Shown here: piece after piece, positions 27,261 through 34,879 of the stretch
Position numbering within the stretch: the stretch's first letter is position 1
Layout: every line of letters starts with the position of its first letter
Assembly (NCBI RefSeq): GCF_900010725.2
Contig: NZ_LR734888.1
Span: forward strand, 43,699 to 78,618
Length of the DNA stretch: 34,920 bases
Direction of reading: 5' to 3'
Origin: Planktothrix serta PCC 8927
GTDB taxonomy: Bacteria; Cyanobacteriota; Cyanobacteriia; Cyanobacteriales; Microcoleaceae
Position numbers and translations under genes: made by a program
Notes under the pieces: generated by a model
Database searches by the model: none
Told to the model about the DNA's origin: nothing
Seen by the model: the letters and a program-made list of their open reading frames with translations, nothing else

Positions 27261-27466
27261 CGTAGGGGCGAGGTGTGTTCATTAGTGTCAACTTAACCCA
27301 CGTTAGCCCGGAAATAAATTTCGGGCTAAGAAGCTCAAGTCATCTAAAGATGACTCAAGACAAGTCTTTCTTAACCCGTTTTAACGGGTTTAAGCTTTTA
27401 GCCTGAAATTTATTTCAAGGCTTTTGGCGCGATTGTTGACACTCCTTGGGCGCGCGTCGCCCCTAC
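27261..27466. repeat. Nested palindromic (MITE-like) element
   Basis: The outer arms are GTAGGGGCGA (27262-27271) and TCGCCCCTAC (27457-27466). Inside lie GTGTCAAC (27285-27292) and GTTGACAC (27435-27442). Further in are an AGCCCG...CGGGCT hairpin (about 27305-27330), AGTCATC-TAAA-GATGACT and AACCCGTTTTAACGGGTT. No transposase is present. The nesting suggests one element inserted within another. It occupies the gap between the ahcY leader and the end of the methyltransferase gene. Confidence 0.75.
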
Positions 27467-27470
27467 ACAG

Positions 27471-28430
27471 TCACCCGTTAGAGTTCAAAGAAACCCGGTT
27501 TCTATCGGTCGTGAAATTTTTGATAGCATTCAATAAACAATTCAACATAAAAACAACACAAGGAACTGGAACACTATTACCAATTAACCGACGCGCTGTC
27601 GAATAGGACGCAACCAGTTTAAACTCGTCGGGAAATCCTTGTAAACGTAGCATTTCTCGTTCCGTTAACCGTCGTTCTCCATTCACCAATAAATAATTAT
27701 AGGATGCTCCAGCCCTTAATGCACAGGAATAAGGATAAGCACTAATATGACCTGCTTTATTTTCATGCCAAATTGTCGGCTCAATATGGGTTTTTCCCTG
27801 ATATTTAACTAAACGACTATTACGGATTTTTTCAGACGCATAATAAAACTCTGAAACTTGCGGTTCTAAAATTTCCGTTAAGGGTTTCATCGGTATTTTT
27901 TGAATATCCCACCGAAACGGCAAAAGTTGACGATAACCGACAATAAAAATCCGTTCTCGTTTTTGAGGTAATCCTAAATGCAAGGCATTTAAAACTTTAT
28001 ATTCAACAGTATAACCTAATTTTTCTAAAACTTCAATAATGGATTTTAAGGTTTTTCCTTGGTTATGTCCAACTAATTGTTTAACGTTTTCTAAGATAAA
28101 ATAATCAGGTTGTTTACAAGCCAAAATTCGAGCAATGTCAAAAAATAACGTTCCTCTGGTGTCTTCAAAGCCTTTCAGTTGTCCACAAATACTAAAGGGT
28201 TGACAAGGAAAACCCGCCAATAAAATATCATGCTCAGGAATATCCTCAGCGCCAATTTGGGTAATGTCTCCGGCGGGTTGTTCCCCAAAATTCATTTGAT
28301 AGATGTTTTGAGCATCAGCATCAATATCCGAGGAAAAAACACATTTTGGATTAATATTTTTAGCGATTAATACTTGATTAATCGCAATTCTAAATCCCCC
28401 AATTCCACAAAATAAATCAATATATCTCAT
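27471..28430 (-). CDS. Orphan C5-cytosine DNA methyltransferase
   Basis: The 319-residue enzyme has all the major m5C motifs in order. Motif I is DLFCGIGGF (5-13), IV is GFPCQPFS with catalytic Cys76, VI is ENV (114-116), VIII is QKRERIFIVG (156-165), a short target-recognition region lies at about 190-245, and motifs IX-X include RLTEREMLRLQGFP and RRLIGNSVP. No restriction endonuclease is nearby, so it is probably a solitary methylase. The last residues (NRVSLNSNG) are encoded by a dispersed AGAAACCCGGTTTCT palindrome, so the tail is repeat-derived. The target is not readable from sequence; cyanobacteria often use such enzymes on CGATCG or GGCC. Confidence 0.93.
   Translation of the reverse strand: MRYIDLFCGIGGFRIAINQVLIAKNINPKCVFSSDIDADAQNIYQMNFGEQPAGDITQIGAEDIPEHDILLAGFPCQPFSICGQLKGFEDTRGTLFFDIARILACKQPDYFILENVKQLVGHNQGKTLKSIIEVLEKLGYTVEYKVLNALHLGLPQKRERIFIVGYRQLLPFRWDIQKIPMKPLTEILEPQVSEFYYASEKIRNSRLVKYQGKTHIEPTIWHENKAGHISAYPYSCALRAGASYNYLLVNGERRLTEREMLRLQGFPDEFKLVASYSTARRLIGNSVPVPCVVFMLNCLLNAIKNFTTDRNRVSLNSNG
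27489..27503. repeat. AGAAACCCGGTTTCT palindrome in a coding end
   Basis: A 15-bp near-perfect palindrome (7-1-7) that encodes part of the C-terminal tail of the DNA methyltransferase on the minus strand. It is the same family as 25733-25780 and 33568-33720. Confidence 0.7.
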
Positions 28431-28442
28431 TGACTCAAAAAA

Positions 28443-29048
28443 CTAATTGCGACTTTCAGCTTCTTTTTTAATCGCTCCTAGAGTTTGTTTCAAGCTATTT
28501 TCATAGATATTATAGAATAAAGTTAGACTGGGAGTTGAACCGGGGTCAACAGTCACTTGATGCTCAATTAAAACTTGTTTAGCAGAAATCGGTTCAATTT
28601 TCCAAGTTCCTTGTAATGCTTTTAAGTCCCCATCAACCCGTTTAAAAGCAATTTGTTGAGGATAGGTTTCTGTACTCGCAATCACAACTCTAGTTTGTTG
28701 TTTAAAAACAAGCGCTTGAACTTGATAAATTTGTTCAAATGTTTTCTGATTTCCTTCCGTTTTCAAGACTTTACTACTAATAACATTCGGCAAAAACCGA
28801 TAAAAATTGTTATAATCAGTTAAGACTTTCCAAGTCGTATCCGCAGAACTATTAACAATAATTTTAGCTACATATTGACCCTCTTTTCCGGTTACTGTTG
28901 CTGCTTGAGGTTGACTAGCGATTAAAGTAGGATTAAGGATTTCACCAATAGCTAGAGGGCTATTAATCAAGGTTAAACCTAAACCTAAGACAGAAACGAA
29001 TGTTGTCAAAACTGGATTAGGTTTTTGTGGAGTAAAATTAAAAGGCAT
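28443..29048 (-). CDS. Secreted SRPBCC (START-like) protein
   Basis: This 201-residue protein has an N-terminal hydrophobic signal (residues about 14-34, VLTTFVSVLGLGLTLINSPLA). An SRPBCC/polyketide-cyclase-like domain follows, with VNSSADTTWKVLTDYNNFYRFLPNV, the typical start of these lipid- or ligand-binding grip folds, then GTWKIEP...VLIEHQVTVDPG. It is probably periplasmic or lumenal. The ligand is not known. It ends 12 bp before the DNA methyltransferase gene, so the two may be co-transcribed, although a functional link is not obvious. Confidence 0.88.
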   Translation of the reverse strand: MPFNFTPQKPNPVLTTFVSVLGLGLTLINSPLAIGEILNPTLIASQPQAATVTGKEGQYVAKIIVNSSADTTWKVLTDYNNFYRFLPNVISSKVLKTEGNQKTFEQIYQVQALVFKQQTRVVIASTETYPQQIAFKRVDGDLKALQGTWKIEPISAKQVLIEHQVTVDPGSTPSLTLFYNIYENSLKQTLGAIKKEAESRN

Positions 29049-29168
29049 TAAGATTTAAACTCGGTTATTGAGGACAGACGCAAAATTTTACGTTTCCACA
29101 GGTTTTGTTTATTATAACATAAAAAACCGCCCTAAAACCATGATCTTTAAAATATAATTTATATTCGG

Positions 29169-32100
29169 CTATAATATCCCTGGAGGAAATGGAGTTGTGC
29201 TTCCTTGACAAACCCAAGCCGCCCAAAAATAGGGATGAGCTAAGGGTTGAAAATTAGGAGAATTTTTAATATCATCTAATCTTAATGATCGGTGTTCAAC
29301 TAATTCTGCTAGGATTTCTTCACCGAGGGAAAATTGTTGTAATTCTTGAATATTAACACAACGAATATACTCTTGAGCCATAATTAAAGCATCATACCGA
29401 CCATAACCGGATTTTAATAAATCTAAGAATTGATTCATTAATAAAATACTGGCTTTGGTCGGAACAGACCATAAACTCATCACTAATGTTTTACAACCTG
29501 CAACGGCAAACGCTCGACGTAATCCCAATACTCCCTCTCCAATTTTAACATCTCCTAACCCACTTTCACAAGCAATTAATATTGTTAATTCATTTGCCCA
29601 TAAATCTAATACGGCGACATCTTGGGCGAATAAAAATCCTTTCCCGGCTTCGGGGGGTAAATTGCCTCCTAATTTCCAAGTATTCGCGCCTGCTAAGGCT
29701 AACCCGGAACGCATGAGGGAGTTATCAATAGTAGGAGTAGAAAAGCGATCGCTATTTCTGAAACCCTGAATTTGATTACCCATAACCCCACTTAATAAAG
29801 GTGGAATAGGTGAAGTTTTGGTTTCGGAATTTTGGATAATTTTTTGAACAATAGGAATAAAATTCTGTAACCTAGTTGCTGTATTTTTATCTCCTTGTTT
29901 ATTCACACTATCAATAACCGTTTCTAGGCAATTAATCAAGGTTTGATTTAACAAATCGGAGTGATTTTGTAAAATTTCCTGTTCCTCTCCCTGGGGACAC
30001 TGTAACAGCGATTCAATTAACTTAAAATAGGGATTATCCCCAGAGTTAAAATAACCGTGAGTGGCAATTAACAAAATATTAGGACAATTCACCCGACCGA
30101 ACAAAGGTTCTAAAGCTTGTTGTTGCAAATAGGGTTTAACGCCTAATTTTTCCGCTATAGTTTCCGCTAATATTCCCGTTTCTGGAAGCGGATCAAAATA
30201 TTCCCCACCCAAGCGTTTAATCACATCATTCGTAGTAAGCCCTTCAGGGCTTTCATCCCCATTCGTAGTAAGCCCTTCAGGGCTTTTCTGAGGGCTGAAG
30301 CCCTCACTACGAGATAAATTAAAATTAGTAGTAAGCCCTTCAGGGCTTTTCTGAGGGCTTTTCTGAGGGCTTTTCTGAGGGCTGAAGCCCTCACTACGGG
30401 ATAAGTTAAAGTCAGGATCAGCCATAATAAAAGGAGGAGATGCAGGGCGTTCTGTTTCAATAGTTCCCCGGAGAATATCTCGCCCCGTGCTCAAATAACT
30501 AATTTGATAACGATCAATTAATAGCCGTCCCTCCTCTGGTAAAATCCCAAAGGGAACGAGACATAATTCATAATCTGGGGCAATAATTAAATGGGAATAT
30601 TCGGCTAAATTCACTTGTTTTAAAATCGGATTATAAATCGCCTCTCGTAATTTCATCCCCGCTTCTTGATAAGATTTCTGTTGAGGAGGTTTTGCTTTTT
30701 GGCGTAGTCCTAAATCTTTTAATCTCAGTTCAGATATCGTTTCTCGAAATACCTTAATTAACCGTTCAATAGGTTCCGCATCTCCTAATAAAATCATCTG
30801 CACTGCATCGGGTTGTTGAGCAGGTAAAACAAACGCCAAATATTGAGCAGGTTGCCATTGATCTGCTTTAAAATCATAGACATTAAACCGCACAAACTCC
30901 ACTAATGCAGAACCTTCGGGTAATGCCAACGCTACCGCCCGTCTGTCGGTTTCTTGGTCTTGGAGTTGAATTTCTGGCACTTGGGAAGCGAGTTGTTTTT
31001 CGATTTGTTCACATTCCTGTTGTAATTCTGTGACTAATTTTTGATGTTCACGGCGGCGGAGGCGATACTGTTCTTGGGGTTCTTGGGGTTGGATAAAAGG
31101 CGGATCAAACATCAGATGGGTTAACTGTTCTCGCAAGGATCGTAACCGTTGAAATTCGGGTTGCAGGTGGGAATAGCGTTCACTATAAATGGCAAAATTA
31201 AACGCAGCTAAGGCAGTGGCGGTGATACATTTACGTTGAAGAACAACATCTAAGACGATTTTTGCAACTTCGGGAGAGTCGGAGAAATAAGTTGAAATTA
31301 AGGAAAGGAATAGATCAAAATTATTCCTAATATTGTCGATATAAATGAGGCGATCGCGTTCTGAACTATAGGCAAAATTAGCACGCAAAAGGCGATCATC
31401 CATTACTATCGCTTGCTGCATTAATTCTAAAGCTTCCGTTGGGCGATCGCTTTTAATCAATAAGAGTGCTAAATTATTCATGCTTGATACAACGCCAGAG
31501 TGATCCTCTTGAAACAGTCGTTGGAATATGGCTAAGGCTTGCTGGTATAAAGGTTCGGCTTGACTTAGCTTGCCTTGAGAGTTGTAGAGTCCTGCTAAGT
31601 TATTCAGGCTTAATGCAATGTCAGGGTGGTCGCCTGGAAACAGTCGTTGCCACATGGCTAAGGCTTGCTGGTATAAAGGTTCGGCTTGACTCAGCTTGCC
31701 TTGGGATTGGTAGAGTTCTGCTAAATTATTCAGGCTTGTGGCAATATGAGGGTGGTCGCCTTCAAACAGCCGTTGCTGCATGGCTAAGACTTGCTGGTAT
31801 AAAGGTTCGGCTTGACTCAGCTTGCCTTGGAAATAGTAGAGATATCCTAAATTATTCAGGCTTAATGCAATATCAGGGTGATCGCCTTCAAACAGTCGTT
31901 GCCACATGGCTAAGGCTTGCTGGGATAAAGATTCGGCTTGACTCAACTTGCCTTGGGACTTGTAGAGTAATGCTAAATTATTCAGGCTTAATGCAATATC
32001 AGGGTGATCACCTTCAAATAGTCGTTGCCTCATGGCTAAGGCTTGCTGGTATAAAGGTTCGGCTTGACTTAGCTTGCCTTGGGAGTCGTAGAGTCCTGCT

Positions 32101-32270
32101 AAATTATTCAGGCTTGTGGCAATATTGGGGTGATCGCCTTGATAGATAGATTGTGCTAATTCTAAAGCTTGTTTTACAAGTATGACCGCTTGATTAAACT
32201 GACCCTGTTGATAAAGTTGAAAAGCTTGTGCGTTGAGTTGGTTCCATAATTCTTCGCTGTTGTGTTCCAT
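29169..32270 (-). CDS. TPR-CHAT caspase-like protease
   Basis: The 1033-residue protein has an N-terminal array of kinesin-light-chain type TPRs (residues about 8-300), a helical linker, and a C-terminal CHAT peptidase domain (about 570-1033). The catalytic dyad is present: His738 in IATHGYF and Cys901 in IACESGLG, followed by GLRRAFAVAGCKTLVMSLW. CHAT proteases are caspase/separase relatives, and several act as effectors in bacterial conflict systems (gasdermin cleavage, CRISPR-linked Craspase). About 60 residues just before the His, containing SRSEGFSPQKSPEGLTTN units, come from palindromic repeats inserted in frame. HIP1 sites lie at 29745, 31350 and 31443. Confidence 0.93.
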   Translation of the reverse strand: MEHNSEELWNQLNAQAFQLYQQGQFNQAVILVKQALELAQSIYQGDHPNIATSLNNLAGLYDSQGKLSQAEPLYQQALAMRQRLFEGDHPDIALSLNNLALLYKSQGKLSQAESLSQQALAMWQRLFEGDHPDIALSLNNLGYLYYFQGKLSQAEPLYQQVLAMQQRLFEGDHPHIATSLNNLAELYQSQGKLSQAEPLYQQALAMWQRLFPGDHPDIALSLNNLAGLYNSQGKLSQAEPLYQQALAIFQRLFQEDHSGVVSSMNNLALLLIKSDRPTEALELMQQAIVMDDRLLRANFAYSSERDRLIYIDNIRNNFDLFLSLISTYFSDSPEVAKIVLDVVLQRKCITATALAAFNFAIYSERYSHLQPEFQRLRSLREQLTHLMFDPPFIQPQEPQEQYRLRRREHQKLVTELQQECEQIEKQLASQVPEIQLQDQETDRRAVALALPEGSALVEFVRFNVYDFKADQWQPAQYLAFVLPAQQPDAVQMILLGDAEPIERLIKVFRETISELRLKDLGLRQKAKPPQQKSYQEAGMKLREAIYNPILKQVNLAEYSHLIIAPDYELCLVPFGILPEEGRLLIDRYQISYLSTGRDILRGTIETERPASPPFIMADPDFNLSRSEGFSPQKSPQKSPQKSPEGLTTNFNLSRSEGFSPQKSPEGLTTNGDESPEGLTTNDVIKRLGGEYFDPLPETGILAETIAEKLGVKPYLQQQALEPLFGRVNCPNILLIATHGYFNSGDNPYFKLIESLLQCPQGEEQEILQNHSDLLNQTLINCLETVIDSVNKQGDKNTATRLQNFIPIVQKIIQNSETKTSPIPPLLSGVMGNQIQGFRNSDRFSTPTIDNSLMRSGLALAGANTWKLGGNLPPEAGKGFLFAQDVAVLDLWANELTILIACESGLGDVKIGEGVLGLRRAFAVAGCKTLVMSLWSVPTKASILLMNQFLDLLKSGYGRYDALIMAQEYIRCVNIQELQQFSLGEEILAELVEHRSLRLDDIKNSPNFQPLAHPYFWAAWVCQGSTTPFPPGIL
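30230..30398. repeat. Palindromic repeats inserted in frame in the CHAT gene
   Basis: At least three GTAGTAAGCCCTTCAGGGCT copies (30232, 30264 and 30329), two closed by GGGCTGAAGCCCTCACTAC, with extra TTTTCTGAGGGC units between them. They keep the minus-strand frame open and encode SPEGLTTN and QKSPQKSP peptides. This is the same family as the repeat at 7895-7996. Confidence 0.85.
31503..32132 (-). repeat. Five 126-bp tandem coding repeats (TPR)
   Basis: Five consecutive 42-residue units (protein residues 47-256) share the frame HPxIAxSLNNLAxLYxSQGKL-SQAEPLYQQALA and are nearly identical in DNA. Two degenerate units flank them. The uniformity suggests recent expansion or gene conversion. Confidence 0.9.
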
Positions 32271-32307
32271 CTTGCACCTAAATATTATTAAAGGTTAGGA
32301 AAGGCGA

Positions 32308-32514
32308 TTAATGCTCTAAATTAGAAATAGAATAAGCTAACACTGCATCAATATCTGCTAATTCTAAATAAGGATAAGCTTTCAATATATCTTCTGGTGT
32401 CCGTCCTGAAGCCATCAACCCGATAAGGGTTCCAACGGTTACTCGTAAACCTCGAATACAAGGTTTTCCGCCCATAACTTCAGGATTAATTGTAATTCTT
32501 GTTAACGGTTTCAT
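32308..32514 (-). CDS. DUF433 protein (antitoxin-like)
   Basis: The 68-residue protein has the DUF433 hallmark INPEVMGGKPCIRGLRVTVGTLIGLMASG, then TPEDILKAYPYLELADIDAVLAY. This is a winged-helix-like fold usually encoded just before a DUF5615 PIN-like toxin. No such toxin gene follows: downstream is the CHAT gene, 38 bp away. It is either a solitary antitoxin or a regulator of the neighbouring genes. Confidence 0.9.
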   Translation of the reverse strand: MKPLTRITINPEVMGGKPCIRGLRVTVGTLIGLMASGRTPEDILKAYPYLELADIDAVLAYSISNLEH

Positions 32515-32554
32515 TGTTATTTCCTGTTAATCGTTATTATTGTATTCTATTAGA

Positions 32555-32695
32555 GATCCCCCCTAGCCCCCCTTAAAAAGGGGGGAACAGGAAACCCAGT
32601 CTTCCTTGTTAAGCATAAACTGGAATTAAGATTTAAGTGGTTAAGAGGGAAAATAGAATCAAAGTCCCCCTTTTTAAGGGGGATTTAGGGGGATC
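32555..32695. repeat. GATCCCCCTAGCCCCCCTT inverted-repeat element
   Basis: The left arm (32555-32585) contains CCCCCCTTAAAAAGGGGGG. The right arm (32665-32695) contains TCCCCCTTTTTAAGGGGGATTTAGGGGGATC. The arms are inverted copies around an 80-bp centre. The right end overlaps the stop codon of the DUF4384 gene (TGA at 32694-32696). No gene lies inside. It is a typical cyanobacterial non-coding element. Confidence 0.8.
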
Positions 32696-33539
32696 AAATC
32701 CCCTTTAGAAGATCAACAACCTGATATTCTGTATAAAACACCTGGGAGGTTGAACATTTCTCTAAATAACTTAACAATTCAAAGAGATGTTCATGATCCA
32801 GTTCTAACGCTTCCTGTTGACTTTTTGCTAACCAATTTAAAGACGGTTTATCGGGAGTAATAACCGCTAAAATTTGTTCTTGTCCCTCCTCCGTTGCGGT
32901 AAAAGCCGGATAAGGAGACGGGGGATATTGAGGTAAAGTAATCTCTCCTCCTTTCACCTGAAATTCTGGAGCATATTCCGAGGGACACACACAACACATT
33001 CCCCCAGAAGGTTCCCGTTCTAATAATATCAAATGTCCGGGTTGATCTAAATTAACTTTAAACAAAATATCACTATTCAGGGGAACTTCATCGAGAAAGG
33101 GTTTTTGATGTCGCAGTCCCAAATTTCCCACAGACCCCGCTAAAACTGGCCCGACTTTATTCCTAGCGGTTGTTTTTGTTTTTAATTGCTTCCAAAGGGT
33201 TTGTTTTAACCATTGAGGATAAACGGTTTTTTCTAACCACTGTTTAGCAATTGGACATTTATCTTTATGCGCCCCATTAAAATCACAACCTTTTTCTACC
33301 ATTTTTTTCCAAATGGTTTTGCTGAGACAGTCCTTTAAAACGTTTTGATGATCAACATCAGAGTTATCCTTTTTTAAATTAGCTTCTAAAACATCAGCCA
33401 GATCATTATTTTCTAAATCTTGATTACTGCTGATAAATCGTTCAACAAATACTAATTTATTTCTATCGTTAAAATTCCATTCCTCGGCTATTTCTTCAAG
33501 GAATTGTTTTTCATTATCTTGATATTGGGTAGAAAGCAT
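32694..33539 (-). CDS. DUF4384 protein with effector-associated-like N-terminus
   Basis: The protein is 281 residues from the ATG at 33539, which follows GGAGG by six bases. An upstream in-frame ATG at 33641 would add 34 residues read from a dispersed repeat, and is rejected. The N-terminal part (about 1-85) is helical and charged (FLEEIAEEWNFNDRNKLVFVERFI), recalling effector-associated domains of bacterial NTPase/protease systems. The C-terminal part (about 150-250) has EVPLNSDILFKVNLDQPGHLILLERE...VKGGEITLPQY, the DUF4384 pattern often joined to caspase-like peptidases. With the nearby CHAT protease, a joint pathway is plausible but inferred. Confidence 0.88.
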   Translation of the reverse strand: MLSTQYQDNEKQFLEEIAEEWNFNDRNKLVFVERFISSNQDLENNDLADVLEANLKKDNSDVDHQNVLKDCLSKTIWKKMVEKGCDFNGAHKDKCPIAKQWLEKTVYPQWLKQTLWKQLKTKTTARNKVGPVLAGSVGNLGLRHQKPFLDEVPLNSDILFKVNLDQPGHLILLEREPSGGMCCVCPSEYAPEFQVKGGEITLPQYPPSPYPAFTATEEGQEQILAVITPDKPSLNWLAKSQQEALELDHEHLFELLSYLEKCSTSQVFYTEYQVVDLLKGI

Positions 33540-33567
33540 AAATTCCCTCCATATCCTGATTTTACAA

Positions 33568-33720
33568 TATAGAAACCGGGTTTTTAGCAAAGACTCTGAT
33601 TTTTCATCTAAACCCTGGGGAAAAAACCCGGTTTCTGACAACCCCGATCTATAGAAACCGGGTTTTTAGCAAAGACTCTGATTTTTCATCTAAACCCTTG
33701 GGGAAAAACCCGGTTTCTGA
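33568..33720. repeat. Tandem pair of 71-bp palindromic repeats
   Basis: The copies are 33568-33638 and 33650-33720, nearly identical. Each begins TATAGAAACCGGGTTTTTAG and ends AAAAACCCGGTTTCTGA, so each can fold into one hairpin. The first overlaps the false upstream start of the DUF4384 gene. Confidence 0.9.
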
Positions 33721-33770
33721 ACTCTCAATATAGAGCATATTTTAAAATTTATCAATAGGTTTAATTGATA

Positions 33771-33811
33771 ATTCTATTTGATTCTAGTTCGTTCTATTTG
33801 ATTCTAGTTAA
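33771..33811. repeat. Short tandem repeat TTCTATTTGATTCTAGTT
   Basis: Two copies of a roughly 20-bp unit are followed by decayed pieces (TTAATTCTATTAATTCTAG) up to about 33835. They lie in the gap before the GNAT gene, which otherwise shows no gene. Confidence 0.7.
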
Positions 33812-33911
33812 TTCTATTAATTCTAGCTTTCTACTTAACTCTATTTCCTTCGATTTACAGGTCAGTTTAAACCGAATAAATTAGGGATATAGACCACTTG
33901 AGGACAAAACA

Positions 33912-34472
33912 ATGCTTCTGAGAAAAGCCCCTGAAAAACTAAACATAGATTCCTTTAAGCTGTTAACGTGCTGTGATCAAACTTGGTGGAATCCTGCCTC
34001 TAAACTGTTGGAAAATCCCAAAATCATGAGATGGGTTTTAGCAGGCGCACTGTCTCCCGAACAGGCACAAAACGAGTTGCAGCAGTGGCAGAAACAGTGG
34101 CAAAAATATGGCTATGGTAACTATTTTGTTACCGATAAACAAGAAAAAACTTTGTTAGGTTTTGTCAAAATTTATAATAGCGATCGCTCTCCTTTCCCCC
34201 AACTGGGTTATGCCGTTGATAATCCCTATCAAGGTCGTGGCTTAGGGACAAAATTTGCTGAAACTGCCCTTTATATTGCCTTTGAAATCTTAAACCAAAC
34301 CCAATTATCAGCTTATGCACGAGTCCAAAACCACCCCTCACGGCGAATCTTAGAAAAAGTTGGTTTTCGCTGCGACAACGATAATTTGTTGTTTGAAAAT
34401 CGGGACTATTGCCAATATAGCTTGACTCAAGAACGCTATTTTCAAATGTTAGAAATTCGTCAAGCGTCTTAA
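33912..34472 (+). CDS. GNAT family acetyltransferase (RimJ/RimL-like)
   Basis: The protein is 186 residues. It shows the acetyl-CoA loop NPYQGRGLGTKFAETAL (residues about 113-129, QxxGxG/A motif A). Next comes LSAYARVQNHPSRRILEKVGFRC (about 137-160), the motif B region typical of RimJ/RimL-type Acetyltransf_3 proteins. The N-terminus with PKIMRWVLAGALSPEQAQ fits that subgroup. The substrate (protein N-terminus, amine or antibiotic) cannot be read. GAGGA stands before the ATG. A HIP1 octamer lies at 34180-34187. Confidence 0.92.
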   Translation: MLLRKAPEKLNIDSFKLLTCCDQTWWNPASKLLENPKIMRWVLAGALSPEQAQNELQQWQKQWQKYGYGNYFVTDKQEKTLLGFVKIYNSDRSPFPQLGYAVDNPYQGRGLGTKFAETALYIAFEILNQTQLSAYARVQNHPSRRILEKVGFRCDNDNLLFENRDYCQYSLTQERYFQMLEIRQAS

Positions 34473-34540
34473 CTCACCCCTTGGGGGATATTTCAACCTA
34501 TCCCCCGTTTTTAATGCTTAATTTAGAGGAGAAAAAAATT

Positions 34541-34792
34541 ATGTCTTGCAATTTTAACAATAATTATCCCTGTGGCGTTTCCCCCTGTTCTCAAAATAGA
34601 ACTTGCCCCTATTCCTATCCTTGCCCTCAACGAGATTATCGCTATAATCAAGATTGGGGTAATCTATTCTGGTTAGTTCTAAGTTTAGTGTTCATGGTTT
34701 GGACAGTTAATGCAATTGTAGAAGTGCGTTATTCGGGATCAAAATCTGATTCTGAGTTACAACTTGAGTATGTTGATAGCAATCATCCTTAG
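34541..34792 (+). CDS. Small Cys-rich single-span membrane protein
   Basis: The protein is 83 residues from an ATG that follows AGAGGAG nine bases upstream. This start is preferred over a TTG at 34481 that would add 20 weak residues. The N-terminal 35 residues hold five cysteines spaced in short repeats (CNFNNNYPCGVSPCSQNRTC and CPQ), with many Tyr and Pro residues. One membrane helix follows (about 43-62, LFWLVLSLVFMVWTVNAIV), then an acidic tail. It may bind metal or form disulfides. I do not recognise the family. It follows the GNAT gene by 68 bp and may be co-transcribed. Confidence 0.75.
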   Translation: MSCNFNNNYPCGVSPCSQNRTCPYSYPCPQRDYRYNQDWGNLFWLVLSLVFMVWTVNAIVEVRYSGSKSDSELQLEYVDSNHP

Positions 34793-34820
34793 AAATTCTC
34801 AATAGGTTGTAATATTTTAT

Positions 34821-34879
34821 CGTAGGGGTTTGGAGACCCAACCCAGGCGCAAAGAGGGTTGGGAGACCCAACCCCTACA
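34821..34879. repeat. CGTAGGGGTT inverted repeat
   Basis: GTAGGGGTT (34822-34830) pairs with AACCCCTAC (34870-34878), with TTGGAGACCCAACCC and GGGTTGGGAGACCCAACCCC between, giving nested pairings. It shares the GTAGGGG head with 24973-25081 and 27261-27466. No gene is seen from here to the window end. Confidence 0.75.

Noticed and set aside
30221-30460. 79-residue minus-strand frame rich in ALRKALKGLL
   Set aside because: It is an alternative frame of the palindromic insertion in the CHAT gene.
31466-32149. 227-residue plus-strand frame with internal repeats
   Set aside because: It is antisense to the TPR array. The repetitive protein is a shadow of the 126-bp coding repeats.
33568-33720. 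CRISPR array
   Set aside because: Only two 71-bp copies that are themselves palindromes, with an 11-bp gap and no cas genes: a dispersed repeat, not CRISPR.
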